A stretch of 64,000 nucleotides of DNA from Pseudoneobacillus sp042683745 (lineage in GTDB: Bacteria > Bacillota > Bacilli > Bacillales > Cytobacillaceae), in contig NZ_JBHUJX010000008.1 in NCBI RefSeq assembly GCF_042683745.1, positions 124,001-188,000 on the forward strand, given 5' to 3'. Shown one piece after another: positions 1 to 9,271 of the stretch. How positions within the stretch are numbered: the stretch's first letter is position 1; each line of letters begins with the position of its first letter. The position numbers and the translations under genes were made by a program. The notes beneath the pieces were generated by a model. That model was not told the origin of the DNA, searched no databases, and saw only the letters and a list, made by a program, of their open reading frames with translations.

Positions 1-1
1 A

Positions 2-670
2 ATTGCAAAAGAAATTATGGTCCCAAGAACAGAAATGGTCGGATTTGAAAAAGACCTTACCATTGGAGAATTTATTTCGACAGCAACAGAAGAAAACTAT
101 ACTCGTTATCCCATATACGAGGGTGACAAAGACCATATTGTCGGCATGATCAATATGAAAGAAGTATTAACAGACTTTGTTAAAAAGAGAAATATGGATG
201 AGCCTATTATCAAATATTCTCGTCCTGTCATAAAAGTAATGGAATCCATGCCTATCCACGATCTACTATTAAAAATGCAAAAAGAACGTGTCCATATGGC
301 GATTTTAGTTGATGAATACGGTGGTACAGCTGGGCTTGTGACGGTCGAAGATATTATTGAAGAAATTGTAGGAGACATTCGTGATGAATTTGACCATGAT
401 GAAGTACCAGATATCAAAAAAGTGAATGAAAATAAAACGATTATTGACGGAAAAGTTTTAATTGAGGAAGTCAATGATTTGTTTGGTCTAGATATTGATG
501 ATACAGATGTAGATACGATAAGTGGTTGGATTCTAACAGAGAAAATGGAAGCAAAAGAAGGCGACAAAATTGCATTAGGTGATTATGAATTTAAGATCCT
601 TGAAATGGAAGGATATCATATCAAATCACTAGAAATAGTAAAAATGCTCGGACAAAAATCGTTAGCTTAA
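2..670 (+). CDS. CBS-domain/CorC_HlyC membrane protein, 5' truncated
   Basis: This is the C-terminal part of a hemolysin-family (DUF21-CBS-CorC_HlyC) membrane protein. The reading frame is open from base 2, and the first in-frame ATG at 17 is internal to the conserved EIMVPRTEM segment, so the N-terminal membrane domain lies outside the window. Two CBS motifs follow (YTRYPIYEGDKDHIVGMIN and MAILVDEYGGTAGLVTVEDIIEEIVGDI). The C-terminal CorC_HlyC transporter-associated domain comes last (VDTISGWILTEK). Family members are linked to Mg/Co or other cation efflux, and B. subtilis has several paralogues (YhdP, YhdT, YugS, YrkA). Which one this matches cannot be decided from the fragment. Confidence 0.9.
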   Translation: MAKEIMVPRTEMVGFEKDLTIGEFISTATEENYTRYPIYEGDKDHIVGMINMKEVLTDFVKKRNMDEPIIKYSRPVIKVMESMPIHDLLLKMQKERVHMAILVDEYGGTAGLVTVEDIIEEIVGDIRDEFDHDEVPDIKKVNENKTIIDGKVLIEEVNDLFGLDIDDTDVDTISGWILTEKMEAKEGDKIALGDYEFKILEMEGYHIKSLEIVKMLGQKSLA

Positions 671-681
671 TAATGAATTAA

Positions 682-713
682 AAAGAAACTCTTGAATTAT
701 CAAGGGTTTCTTT
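682..713 (+). terminator. Rho-independent terminator
   Basis: Arms AAAGAAACTCTTGA and TCAAGGGTTTCTTT pair around a short A/T loop, and a T-rich stretch follows. It sits 12 bases after the CBS-domain gene. Confidence 0.8.
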
Positions 714-777
714 ACTTTTATGCTCTAGTTAAATAACATATAAGATATGTATCTTTTAAAGTAAGGGAAGTTTAAAA

Positions 778-1182
778 ATGAAGGGATTACTGAAACCGCT
801 ACTAATTTTTTTAGGTTCGTTATTTGTGATATTAGGCGTCATTGGTATTGTTGTACCACTTATACCGACAACACCATTTCTTTTATTAGCTGCCTTTTGT
901 TATGCGCGTTCATCAGAGAGAATGCACCGTTGGCTATTAAACACAAAATGGCTTGGAGCCTATATTAAAAGTTTTCAGTCAGGGGAGGGGATACCTCCTA
1001 AGGTAAAATATACAGCGATACTTGTTTTGTGGATTAGTTCTAGTTATTCCATATTTTTTATTATTCCACTTGTATGGGTAAGAATAGTAATTCTGTTGAT
1101 TGTGATTTATATAACGTATTACATATGGTCGATTCCTAATAAGGAAAAAACAAATGTTAAATTTAATAAAGGAAGGAGTTGA
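778..1182 (+). CDS. DUF454 (YbaN-like) small membrane protein
   Basis: A 134-residue protein of the DUF454/YbaN family, whose function is unknown. A hydrophobic helix occupies residues 7-30 with the typical GxIGIVVPLIPTTPFLLLAAFCYARSSERMHRWLL core. Two further hydrophobic segments lie at about 75-95 and 100-120. The start ATG follows AAGGGAAG with a suitable gap. It appears to be a single-gene unit between the terminator upstream and the convergent EcsC gene downstream. Confidence 0.85.
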   Translation: MKGLLKPLLIFLGSLFVILGVIGIVVPLIPTTPFLLLAAFCYARSSERMHRWLLNTKWLGAYIKSFQSGEGIPPKVKYTAILVLWISSSYSIFFIIPLVWVRIVILLIVIYITYYIWSIPNKEKTNVKFNKGRS

Positions 1183-1189
1183 TCCTTCC

Positions 1190-2020
1190 TTATCGTTCTT
1201 CTAAATTATTTTCCAATGATATTCTATCTATATTAATCCTCTCAAGAATTCTTCTTTTTCGATATAGCATATCTCCTACTTCAGCAATATCCTTTATCAT
1301 TGAACGATTTGTAAAAGCTCCGAAAAGTAGTCCGGCAACGGGGACCATTTGAAATAATTTTTTCCAACCGAATTGATCACGATAGGTATAAATTACCTCA
1401 CGCCAGCCTTGTAACTGTAAAATCGCTTCACTACGCTGACTCTCTCTTTTATAGTATGAGGAAAGTTCCTTTAGAATCGCTTCTTTCCCGACAATATCGG
1501 AGGAAGTAAATTGTAAGCATTTAATAATAAACACTCTTTCATTTTTATCATTTGGATCAAAACCATATATAATGGCTATTTCCTGGAGTGTTTTTAATGA
1601 TAATCCTAGAAGGGCGGGAATATCGATGGCTAGTGTAAACAAACCACCAAAACCGGTTGATGCTCCTTGAATCGCTGCTACTTTTACTCGTTTATCTGAT
1701 ATTTGTTGAGAGATTTGTTTCATTTTTGCTAAAGGAATGGTGGACACATCTTGTATCGATTCGATAGGAACATCAGCATTCTTTTGAATTGTCTTTAATA
1801 ATTGTTTTTCTTGAATAAGGTATTTTCCACCGGTTTGAAGGTAGCTACCCATTTCTTCAAGGAGTAGACCAATTTTTTCATGGATAATTTTCGGTGTGAT
1901 CTTATCTAATATTTTAAATGGCAAACGAGTGATTCGTTCCCAAAACCAAAGTCCACTTTGTTCTTTTTCCCATTTTTCAATGACCTGAAGTTCATCTATA
2001 AGTGTTTCTTTTGTTTCCAA
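1190..2020 (-). CDS. EcsC-family protein
   Basis: A protein of about 276 residues related to the EcsC family. EcsC itself is encoded with an ABC exporter in B. subtilis, and its molecular role is unknown. The family signature region AAIQGASTGFGGLFTLAIDIPALLGLSLKTLQEIA is present, as is the C-terminal FQMVPVAGLLFGAFTNRSMI hydrophobic hairpin. The frame is open to an ATG-type start at 2113. The TTG at 2020, preceded by GGCGGAG and followed by ETKETLIDELQ, is preferred because the extra 31 residues look non-coding, but the ribosome site is close. No ecsAB genes are nearby. Confidence 0.8.
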   Translation of the reverse strand: METKETLIDELQVIEKWEKEQSGLWFWERITRLPFKILDKITPKIIHEKIGLLLEEMGSYLQTGGKYLIQEKQLLKTIQKNADVPIESIQDVSTIPLAKMKQISQQISDKRVKVAAIQGASTGFGGLFTLAIDIPALLGLSLKTLQEIAIIYGFDPNDKNERVFIIKCLQFTSSDIVGKEAILKELSSYYKRESQRSEAILQLQGWREVIYTYRDQFGWKKLFQMVPVAGLLFGAFTNRSMIKDIAEVGDMLYRKRRILERINIDRISLENNLEER

Positions 2021-2181
2021 TTTCTCCGCCCACTTTCTTTGTAGGTTACAAATGTTATATAAAAAGGATAACATATGGAAATGAGGAAAACCAATGATGT
2101 AACACCACGTCAAAAAACTGGTTTACTTAAGTTAAAAATGGACATAATGGTTGCAATGTTAAAAAAAGGAGCTGAATGTAA

Positions 2182-2595
2182 ATGTCTGGTCCAGCATTAA
2201 AGATGTTAGATTCTCACCGCTCTATTCATGAAGGGGCTTATCATGAAGCTAGTGAACTTACTGAAATTCTACTGAAATTACATATAGAACAAAAGTCCGA
2301 ACAATCAATAGAAGTTGCCAATGCCTTATTAGAGAGTTGGAAAACAAGAACATTGGCCCATGCACAGTCAGAGGAAGAAGGCCTTTATCAAGAAAAGATG
2401 AAGGAAAGTCCGGAAATGGAAAAGGCAGTAATCGGCTTAATACGGGATCACGAAATTATGAGAGTAATGGCAAAGGAAATTGAAGAAAAATTAGAAGAAA
2501 AAAAGGTAACAGATGAAATGATTTATCTATTTAGATCACTGCTCATCATGGTGAAAATTCATAGCAATGAGGAAGAAAAGTATTTATTGCTGTAA
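2182..2595 (+). CDS. hemerythrin-like (HHE) domain protein
   Basis: A 137-residue, all-helical protein with the spacing of a hemerythrin-like HHE cation-binding domain. It has H12 and H16 (DSHRSIHEGAYHEA), a central H on the second helix (TLAHAQSEEEGLY), H in RDHEIMRVMA, and a C-terminal VKIHSNEEEKYL carrying the last His and acidic ligands. Such proteins bind a di-iron site and are tied to O2 or NO sensing or repair. It converges on the narGHJI operon with a shared terminator between them, which suggests but does not prove a nitrosative-stress role. The ribosome site is AAAAAGGAG before ATG. Confidence 0.75.
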   Translation: MSGPALKMLDSHRSIHEGAYHEASELTEILLKLHIEQKSEQSIEVANALLESWKTRTLAHAQSEEEGLYQEKMKESPEMEKAVIGLIRDHEIMRVMAKEIEEKLEEKKVTDEMIYLFRSLLIMVKIHSNEEEKYLLL

Positions 2596-2603
2596 ACACA
2601 GGA

Positions 2604-2633
2604 AAATGCCCTCTTACTGACAAGAGGGCATTT
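2604..2633. terminator. bidirectional terminator between hemerythrin gene and narI
   Basis: A perfect 12-bp stem (AAATGCCCTCTT / AAGAGGGCATTT) lies between two convergent genes. A/T-rich flanks on both sides allow it to serve both strands. Confidence 0.85.
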
Positions 2634-2636
2634 CTA

Positions 2637-3350
2637 TTAGTCTTTTTTAACCTCAGAAGATACGATTTTATTTGGAGTCATCTTTCTATATATAATGTAT
2701 TTTCGACCAAGATACTCAAGTGGTAGACTCCAAACATGCACGAGTCTGGTGAATGGCCAAATCGCAAAAAGTAGAAACGCTGCTAATACATGTAATTGAA
2801 ATCCGATCGGCGTAACTGCCATCAATTCTGGCATTGGTCTGAATGTTAGGATTCCCCTAAACCATGGTCCAATGGTGTCTCTGTAATCAAAAGTCCCACC
2901 CGAAGCTGTATATCCTACTGTGTTTGTAAACCCTACTAATACGACTGCACCAAGAATAATTAGAATAAACAAATCTGTTTTTGAACTATTTCTTGCCACA
3001 CGTTTTTTAGTCGTTCGTCTTAAGAATAGTAAAAAGCCTCCGATGACCGTTGCCACCCCAGCAAGCCCACCTAACCAAACCGCACCAAAGTGATACATAT
3101 GTTCAGAAATGCCAATGACGTTGTAAAATCCTTTAGGGATTAAAATTCCTCCAACATGACCAAAGAAGACGAAAATGATCCCCCAGTGGAATAAAAGACT
3201 TCCCCATTTTAACAGATTATCTTTTTGAATAAATTGACTCGATTTAGCGGTCCAACCAAATTGGTCGTGATTGTATCGGTGAATATGACCTAAAACAAAA
3301 ATGGTTAAAGCAATATAAGGAAAAACAACCCATAGAAAATAATCAAACAT
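2637..3350 (-). CDS. narI: respiratory nitrate reductase gamma subunit (cytochrome b)
   Basis: The membrane cytochrome b subunit carries quinol electrons to NarH and anchors NarGH to the inner face of the membrane. About five transmembrane helices are visible, with haem-ligand histidines in LGHIHRYNHDQFGW, LFHWGIIFVFFGHVGG, SEHMYHFG and LHVLAAF...RLVHVWSLPLEYLGRKYIIYR. The ATG at 3350 gives MFDYFLWVVFPYIALTIF, which lines up with the start I recall for B. subtilis NarI. In-frame TTG (3356) and GTG (3368) codons are alternatives, because the AGGGTGG site lies just upstream. It is the last gene of the operon, 20 bases after narJ. Confidence 0.95.
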   Translation of the reverse strand: MFDYFLWVVFPYIALTIFVLGHIHRYNHDQFGWTAKSSQFIQKDNLLKWGSLLFHWGIIFVFFGHVGGILIPKGFYNVIGISEHMYHFGAVWLGGLAGVATVIGGFLLFLRRTTKKRVARNSSKTDLFILIILGAVVLVGFTNTVGYTASGGTFDYRDTIGPWFRGILTFRPMPELMAVTPIGFQLHVLAAFLLFAIWPFTRLVHVWSLPLEYLGRKYIIYRKMTPNKIVSSEVKKD

Positions 3351-3370
3351 TGTCAATGAAAATCCCACCC

Positions 3371-3925
3371 TTAACTTGCGTTTCCTTTTTCAATCTCATT
3401 ACTTTCTAGTTCAAACAGGCCAGAGAACGACTGCAAGCAAATTTCAATGATAAGCGCATAGGGGCTCTCTTCCTTCAATAAAGATTGTAAAAGATTTTCC
3501 ATCGCCTTTTTATGAATAGCAAATAGCTTTCTCACAATGTGTTCATCAGCAACCGACGCAAATTCTAATATTAAAGGGAGATAGTCTGGTAGTTCCTCCT
3601 CCTTTAAGAAGAATCCGGCCTTAGCATACTCCATTTTTAACTTTACGAACCCTAAACCTCTTTCACGGTTATCACCAAATACACCGTAGGTTAAATACAA
3701 GGTTGATTGATCATTGAAATCGAATTGTTTCACGTATCGGTTGCATAGATCTTCAAATGTGATCGATTCGACAAACGATAAAAAGTCTTGGAACCTTTTC
3801 TTTGCATATCGATTTTCAAATGAGGTAATAAACTCTTTCATCTCTTGGTTATGAACCCAGCTATTTTCTGGATAACTTAAAAATGTGGAACAAAGCTTGA
3901 AGACGATTTTATCTTCTTCCATCAT
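3371..3925 (-). CDS. narJ: nitrate reductase molybdenum cofactor assembly chaperone
   Basis: NarJ is the dedicated cytoplasmic chaperone that holds apo-NarG until bis-MGD and the Fe-S cluster are inserted. The protein is 184 residues, the usual Bacillus length. It carries the NarJ/TorD-type features FLSYPE, QFDFNDQSTLYLTYGVFGDNRERGLG and the C-terminal YPLILEFASVADE-like segment. The start ATG at 3925 follows TTGGAGG at a good distance and overlaps the end of narH by 17 bases, which indicates translational coupling. A longer frame to 4051 is only overlap with narH. Confidence 0.93.
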   Translation of the reverse strand: MMEEDKIVFKLCSTFLSYPENSWVHNQEMKEFITSFENRYAKKRFQDFLSFVESITFEDLCNRYVKQFDFNDQSTLYLTYGVFGDNRERGLGFVKLKMEYAKAGFFLKEEELPDYLPLILEFASVADEHIVRKLFAIHKKAMENLLQSLLKEESPYALIIEICLQSFSGLFELESNEIEKGNAS

Positions 3926-5459
3926 AATCGCCTCCAACCACATCTGCCCAGAATTGATCGCTAAAGGAATCGAAGTCGTAATCTTTCCCACTATTCGTAA
4001 AGCAATCTGAACAGCCCTCCATAAAATCAAATCCAGTTGATCCTTGACCACCGTACATATTTCCTACAAGCTCACGGTGGGCTTTTGGAATGACATAACG
4101 ATCATTGTATTTCGCAATGGCAGATAACTCATACATTTCAATCGCCATTGCCTCCGTCATACCTACAGATTTTAAAATGTCCGTATCAAAGGGTTTTCCG
4201 ATATTTTTGCTGCGCATATAACTTCTCATCGCAACTATTTTCTTTAGTACCTTACTTATAACATTCGTATCTCCCGCACTCATCAAATTAGCCAAATATT
4301 GCAAAGGAATTCTAAATTGGTCGATTGTAGGGAAAACAACCTTGGGATCTAATGAATCCATTTGTCCGTTAAATGCGTTCATAATCGGACTTAGTGGTGG
4401 GATATACCAAACCATTGGCAGTGTTCTGTATTCTGGATGGAGCGGTAAAGCGATTTTCTGTTCAACGGCAAGCTTGTAGATTGGTGAATTTTGTGCAGCT
4501 TCAATCCAATCTTCTGATATTCCAGCTTTTTTTGCCTCGGAAATGATTTTTGGATCATTTGGATCTAGAATGATACCAAGGTGAGCCTCGTATAAATCCT
4601 TTTCGTCTGGAACAGAGGCAGCTGACTTTACCTTATCCGCATCATAAAGAATAATTCCGATATAACGAATTCTTCCCACACAAGTTTCAGAACAAATAGT
4701 AGGTTGGCCATTTTCAATTCTTGGAAAACAAAACGTACATTTCTCTGCTTTCGTCGTTTTCCAGTTAAAATAAACCTTTTTATATGGACAAGCAGTCATA
4801 CAATGTCGCCAGCTGCGGCAAGCATCTTGGTCAACTAAAACAATCCCGTCTTCCTCACGTTTATAAATAGCTCCAGAAGGACAAGACGATACACACGGGG
4901 CATTAACACAGTGTTCACAAATTCTTGGCAAATACATCATAAAGGTTTGTTCATATTCGGAAATGATGCTCTGATCTAAACCGTTCATATTTGGATCGTT
5001 TTTTCCCGTTTTGTAAACCCCAGCTAAATCATCCTCCCAGTTAGGACCCCAAGTAATATCCATGTATTCGCCTGTCAGCTGCGATTTCGGCCTGGCTACA
5101 GGCTGGTGCTCACTTGAGGGACTTTTAATGAGATGATCATAATCATATGTCCAAGGTTCATAGTAATCATCAATCTCGGTTAAATGAGGATTATAAAATA
5201 AATTTAGTAACTTACTCGCTCTACCACCTGCTTTTAATTCAAGTTTTCCATTTCTTAATTCCCAGCCACCTTTTCGAGTATCTTGATTTTCCCATTCTTT
5301 TGGATAGCCTACCCCAGGCTTCGTTTCAACATTGTTCCACCACATATATTCTGCACCTGGACGATTTGTCCAGGTGTTATTACAAGTAACACTGCAAGTA
5401 TGGCAGCCAATACATTTATCCAAGTTCATGACCATTCCAAACTGGGCTTTAATTTTCAA
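3909..5459 (-). CDS. narH: respiratory nitrate reductase beta subunit (Fe-S)
   Basis: The four-cluster ferredoxin-like subunit that passes electrons from NarI to NarG. It is 516 residues from a TTG start at 5459 (MKIKAQFGMVMNLDKCIGC), which matches the family N-terminus and has a TGAGGT site. Cluster motifs are CIGCHTCSVTC (residues 16-26), CEHCVNAPCVSSCP, CRSWRHCMTACP (Trp replacing one Cys, the normal NarH 3Fe-4S site) and CTFCFPRIENGQPTICSETC. It overlaps narG by 11 bases and narJ by 17. The family usually has a Lys after the fourth Cys (TCKNTW); here it reads TCNNTW. Confidence 0.96.
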   Translation of the reverse strand: MKIKAQFGMVMNLDKCIGCHTCSVTCNNTWTNRPGAEYMWWNNVETKPGVGYPKEWENQDTRKGGWELRNGKLELKAGGRASKLLNLFYNPHLTEIDDYYEPWTYDYDHLIKSPSSEHQPVARPKSQLTGEYMDITWGPNWEDDLAGVYKTGKNDPNMNGLDQSIISEYEQTFMMYLPRICEHCVNAPCVSSCPSGAIYKREEDGIVLVDQDACRSWRHCMTACPYKKVYFNWKTTKAEKCTFCFPRIENGQPTICSETCVGRIRYIGIILYDADKVKSAASVPDEKDLYEAHLGIILDPNDPKIISEAKKAGISEDWIEAAQNSPIYKLAVEQKIALPLHPEYRTLPMVWYIPPLSPIMNAFNGQMDSLDPKVVFPTIDQFRIPLQYLANLMSAGDTNVISKVLKKIVAMRSYMRSKNIGKPFDTDILKSVGMTEAMAIEMYELSAIAKYNDRYVIPKAHRELVGNMYGGQGSTGFDFMEGCSDCFTNSGKDYDFDSFSDQFWADVVGGDYDGRR

Positions 5460-8400
5460 GCCAATCGACCTCATTTCTTTCGATTTTACGTATGATAACC
5501 TGTTCATCCCGTTGATTTCCAGTAGGTCCGTAATAGTTAAAGCCGTAGCTCAGTTGGGCATAACCCCCGATCATTTGGGTAGGCTTAATGTGTATTCTAG
5601 TTGGACTGTTGAATGTCCCGCCTCGTTGTTTCGTGATGTTCGAGCCAGGTACATTAATCAAACGATCTTGAACATGGTACATAAACACGATTCCTTGAGG
5701 AATTCTGTGGCTGACAACCGTTCGGGCGACTACAACTCCATTGCGGTTGTACATTTCAATCCAATCATTGTCGTCAATCCCGACCCTTTCTGCGTCTTTA
5801 TTATTCAGCCAAACATGTGGACCACCCCTGAAAAGGGTAAGCATTGGTAACGTATCTCCGTACGTACTATGATAGGACCATTTAAAATGTGGGGTTAAAT
5901 ATCTAAGTGTAAGCTCCTTATCTTGTGTCAATGGCTTATGATCGCGGTCATAGAAGGCTGCTTTTTGTAATGGACCTTTAAAGGTCGGAAGCTCTTCACC
6001 GAATTCAAGCATCGTTTCATGATCGAGATAAAAATGTTGTCTACCTGTTAATGTCCGAAATGGGATCATCCGTTCAATATTGGTCGTAAATGGGGAATAC
6101 CTACGATTCCCTGTTTCCGATCCACTAAAGACAGGGGAAGTGATGACTTTTCTCGGTTGGGCTGTTATTTCATCGAAGGAGATGTGCTCCTCAGCTCGTT
6201 CACTAGCTAAATCGGTTAATTTTTGCCCTGTTTTTTCCTCCATTGCTTTCCATGCTTTCATCGCCATATGACCATTTGTTGTACTAGAAAGTGTTAGTAT
6301 TGCTTCAGCAGCATTACGATCAGTAAATAGATTTGGACAATCATGATATTCCTTCGTATCTTTGGCAGGTCCAAGAATTTTTAAAAGTTGTTCGTACTCT
6401 GCCTTAGCATCCCATGAAATTCCTTTCGCTCCGATAACATCTTTAATTTTCGGACCAAGGGAAATGAACTTCTCATATACTTTTGAAAAATCCCGCTCAA
6501 TGACATGAAGACGTGGAAAATTGAACCCAGGTTTTGGATCGATTTTTCCATCCTTCCAATCAGGAATGTGCCCAAAGGTTTGTGCAATTTCATCAGGCGA
6601 ATCATGGAGAAGTGGTGTAGCGACGACGTCTTTAACTGGCTTTGGAAAATATTTTTCAGCCATATTAGAAAAGCGTTTGGCCAATTTTTTGAATGTATCC
6701 CAATCCGATCTACTTTCCCATGGTGGGGTGATCGCTGGATTGAATGGATGGATAAATGGATGCATATCTGTACTGCTAATATCGTATTTCTCGTACCAAG
6801 TTGCGGCCGGAAGAACAATATCTGAGTAAAGTCCTGTGCCTGACATGCGAAAGTCCATATTGATGAGAAGATCAAGCTTTCCATCGGGTGAATCGGATGA
6901 ACTATCAATTTCATCTGTCGATAGGTTCGCTGTCTGGGCACTTAATGGATTCCCATGTGTACCGAGAAGATGTTTTAAGAAATATTCATGACCTTTAGCT
7001 GAGCTACCTATTAAGTTTGCTCGCCATACAAACATCGTTTTCGGGAAATTGATCGGATCACTAGGATTTTCAATTGAGAACTTCATCGATTTGTTTTTCA
7101 CCATATCCACCATAGATTGAATCGCTTCTTCATTGCTATTTGCATTAATTTCGTCTAATAGCTTTAAAGGATTGCGATTAAATTGAGGATAGGACGGAAG
7201 CCACCCTAATCTTGCGGCTAATCCGTTGTAGTCTCCTAAATGTTTATATTTCGGTTTATCAATTAACGGTGAAATTTGTTGTTCGGCAAGCTGGTCCTCA
7301 TAGCGCCATTGTTCTGTGGCAAAGTAGAAGAATGAGGTTCCATTTTGGAGTCTTGGCGGACCACCCCAGTCACGTGCCATGGCGATGGTTTGCCAGCCTT
7401 CAAGTGGACGAACCTTTTCTTGTCCAACATAATGAGCCCATCCGCCTCCATTTACCCCTTGGCAGCCTGTAAGTAATACTAGATTTAAGATCGCACGATA
7501 AATGGTGTCAGAATGATACCAATGGTTAATTCCAGATCCCATGATAATCATCGAACGTCCTTTACTATCAATCGCATTTTGGGCAAACTCTCTTGCAATT
7601 TGGGCGATTTGCTTCGCGTTTACTCCCGTTTTTTCCTCCGCCCATGCAGGCGTATACGTTTCAGGATCAGTATAATCCTTTGGATAATTGCCTTTTAAAC
7701 CGCCACGGTCAACGCCAGTATTGGCGAGCATTAAATCAAAAACGGTTGTTACCCAAAGATCCTTTCCGTTATGACTAATTTTTTTAACGGGAACTCCACG
7801 TTCAATAATATCTTTACTTTCTTCGTTAAAATAAGGAAATTTAACCACAATGACTTCGTCTTCATTCCCCAATAAAGTGAGTGCGGGTTTAATATTTTCA
7901 CTAAACTCGTCAGCAAGATGTAAATTCCATTTTTGGTCTTTTTCATAACGATGGCCTAAAGTACCATTTGGAACAACAAATCTCTTTTGAACCTCATCAA
8001 ATACAACCGTTTTCCAATCCGCATTGGTCATATCCAATCCGAGGTCACTAGCACGTAGAAAGCGATCTGCGGTATACCCTTCTTTATGTGGCTTTAAGGT
8101 GATTAAGAAAGGTAGGTCGGTATATTTTTTTACATAATCCTGGAAGTAATCAACTTGTTGATCGACATAGAATTCCTTCAAGATTACATGGGTCATCGCC
8201 ATACCTAGTGCACCATCCATACCAGCAGGAACAGCTAGCCATTCATCGGCAAATTTAACGAATTCGGCGTAATCTGGACTCACAGCAACTACTTTTGTCC
8301 CTTTATATCTTGCTTCTACCATGAAATGGGAATCAGGTGTTCTCGTTTGTGGCAAATTAGATCCCCAAACTAATAAATAGCTAGAATTATACCAATCTGA

Positions 8401-9153
8401 GCTTTCTGGTACATCGGTCTGTTCCCCCCATACTTGTGGGGAAGAGGCTGGCAGATCCGCGTACCAGTCATAAAAGCTCAATAGAGTACCACCGATTAAA
8501 TTTAGGAACCTTGCACCGCCAGCATAGCTGACCATTGACATGGCTGGGATTGGAGAAAATCCAAAAATTCGATCGGGTCCAAAATCTTGAAGCGTATAAA
8601 TGATTTGACTCACAATCATCGTTTCGATCAAATCCCAATCTGCTCGAACAAATCCACCTTTCCCGCGAGCCTTTTTATAGCGATTACTTTTTTCAGGATT
8701 GGTTGAGATTCTCCGCCATGCTTCAACAGGGTCATTTGTGGCTTTCATTTCTTCCACCCAAAGCTCAAGCAGGGCACTTCGGATATAGGGGTAACGAACT
8801 CTAAGTGGGCTGTAAGTATACCAGGAAAAGCTTGCCCCACGCGGACAGCCCCTTGGTTCATATTCTGGCATATCTGGTCCAGTTGTCGGATAATCTGTTT
8901 GCTGCGTCTCCCAAGTAATAATTCCGTCTTTGACATGAACCTTCCAGCTACACGAACCAGTGCAGTTGACACCGTGTGTAGTGCGGACCACTTTGTCATG
9001 CTGCCATCTTTCACGGTAATATTTCTCCGATTCACGACCTTTCGGTGAGAGTTCACTATGATCAGTAAGTTCTTCTGTCTTCCCGAAGTATTTCATCTTC
9101 TTTAGAAGCGGGGGAATTTTATTCATCATTTTATAAAAGTACTCCCTTTCCAT
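5449..9153 (-). CDS. narG: respiratory nitrate reductase alpha subunit (molybdopterin)
   Basis: The catalytic subunit reduces nitrate to nitrite at a bis-MGD molybdenum centre facing the cytoplasm. The 1234-residue protein has the FS0 cluster ligands H60, C64, C68 and C103 (THGVNCTGSCSW, RGCPRGASFSWY). It also has the conserved substrate/Mo region YNSSYLLVWGSNLPQTRTPD and the C-terminal molybdopterin dinucleotide-binding domain (HSTYGDTLPMLTLFRGGPHVWLNN). The ATG at 9153 has a weak AAGAGA site, and an ATG at 9129 is possible. No twin-arginine signal is seen, as expected. The gene heads the narGHJI operon. No perfect FNR box was found in the 100 bases upstream, and no narK or fnr lies in this window. 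Confidence 0.97.
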   Translation of the reverse strand: MEREYFYKMMNKIPPLLKKMKYFGKTEELTDHSELSPKGRESEKYYRERWQHDKVVRTTHGVNCTGSCSWKVHVKDGIITWETQQTDYPTTGPDMPEYEPRGCPRGASFSWYTYSPLRVRYPYIRSALLELWVEEMKATNDPVEAWRRISTNPEKSNRYKKARGKGGFVRADWDLIETMIVSQIIYTLQDFGPDRIFGFSPIPAMSMVSYAGGARFLNLIGGTLLSFYDWYADLPASSPQVWGEQTDVPESSDWYNSSYLLVWGSNLPQTRTPDSHFMVEARYKGTKVVAVSPDYAEFVKFADEWLAVPAGMDGALGMAMTHVILKEFYVDQQVDYFQDYVKKYTDLPFLITLKPHKEGYTADRFLRASDLGLDMTNADWKTVVFDEVQKRFVVPNGTLGHRYEKDQKWNLHLADEFSENIKPALTLLGNEDEVIVVKFPYFNEESKDIIERGVPVKKISHNGKDLWVTTVFDLMLANTGVDRGGLKGNYPKDYTDPETYTPAWAEEKTGVNAKQIAQIAREFAQNAIDSKGRSMIIMGSGINHWYHSDTIYRAILNLVLLTGCQGVNGGGWAHYVGQEKVRPLEGWQTIAMARDWGGPPRLQNGTSFFYFATEQWRYEDQLAEQQISPLIDKPKYKHLGDYNGLAARLGWLPSYPQFNRNPLKLLDEINANSNEEAIQSMVDMVKNKSMKFSIENPSDPINFPKTMFVWRANLIGSSAKGHEYFLKHLLGTHGNPLSAQTANLSTDEIDSSSDSPDGKLDLLINMDFRMSGTGLYSDIVLPAATWYEKYDISSTDMHPFIHPFNPAITPPWESRSDWDTFKKLAKRFSNMAEKYFPKPVKDVVATPLLHDSPDEIAQTFGHIPDWKDGKIDPKPGFNFPRLHVIERDFSKVYEKFISLGPKIKDVIGAKGISWDAKAEYEQLLKILGPAKDTKEYHDCPNLFTDRNAAEAILTLSSTTNGHMAMKAWKAMEEKTGQKLTDLASERAEEHISFDEITAQPRKVITSPVFSGSETGNRRYSPFTTNIERMIPFRTLTGRQHFYLDHETMLEFGEELPTFKGPLQKAAFYDRDHKPLTQDKELTLRYLTPHFKWSYHSTYGDTLPMLTLFRGGPHVWLNNKDAERVGIDDNDWIEMYNRNGVVVARTVVSHRIPQGIVFMYHVQDRLINVPGSNITKQRGGTFNSPTRIHIKPTQMIGGYAQLSYGFNYYGPTGNQRDEQVIIRKIERNEVDWLEN

Positions 9154-9219
9154 TAATATCTCTTTTTGTTATCTCCTATAAGTGGTGTAATATGCGAAAA
9201 TATGGAAAGTGGAATAAAA

Positions 9220-9262
9220 AAAGCCAAAGATGGAAGAAAGAAATCTTCTCGTCATTGGCTTT
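9220..9262 (-). terminator. terminator after yhfE
   Basis: On the minus strand AAAGCCAA pairs with TTGGCTTT around a loop that itself holds a small GAAGA/TCTTC stem. A run of seven T follows. It separates yhfE from narG. Confidence 0.8.
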
Positions 9263-9271
9263 AGAATAATT

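Noticed and set aside
5332..5850. Long open frames opposite narG and narH
   Set aside because: They are shadows of strongly conserved coding sequence on the other strand.
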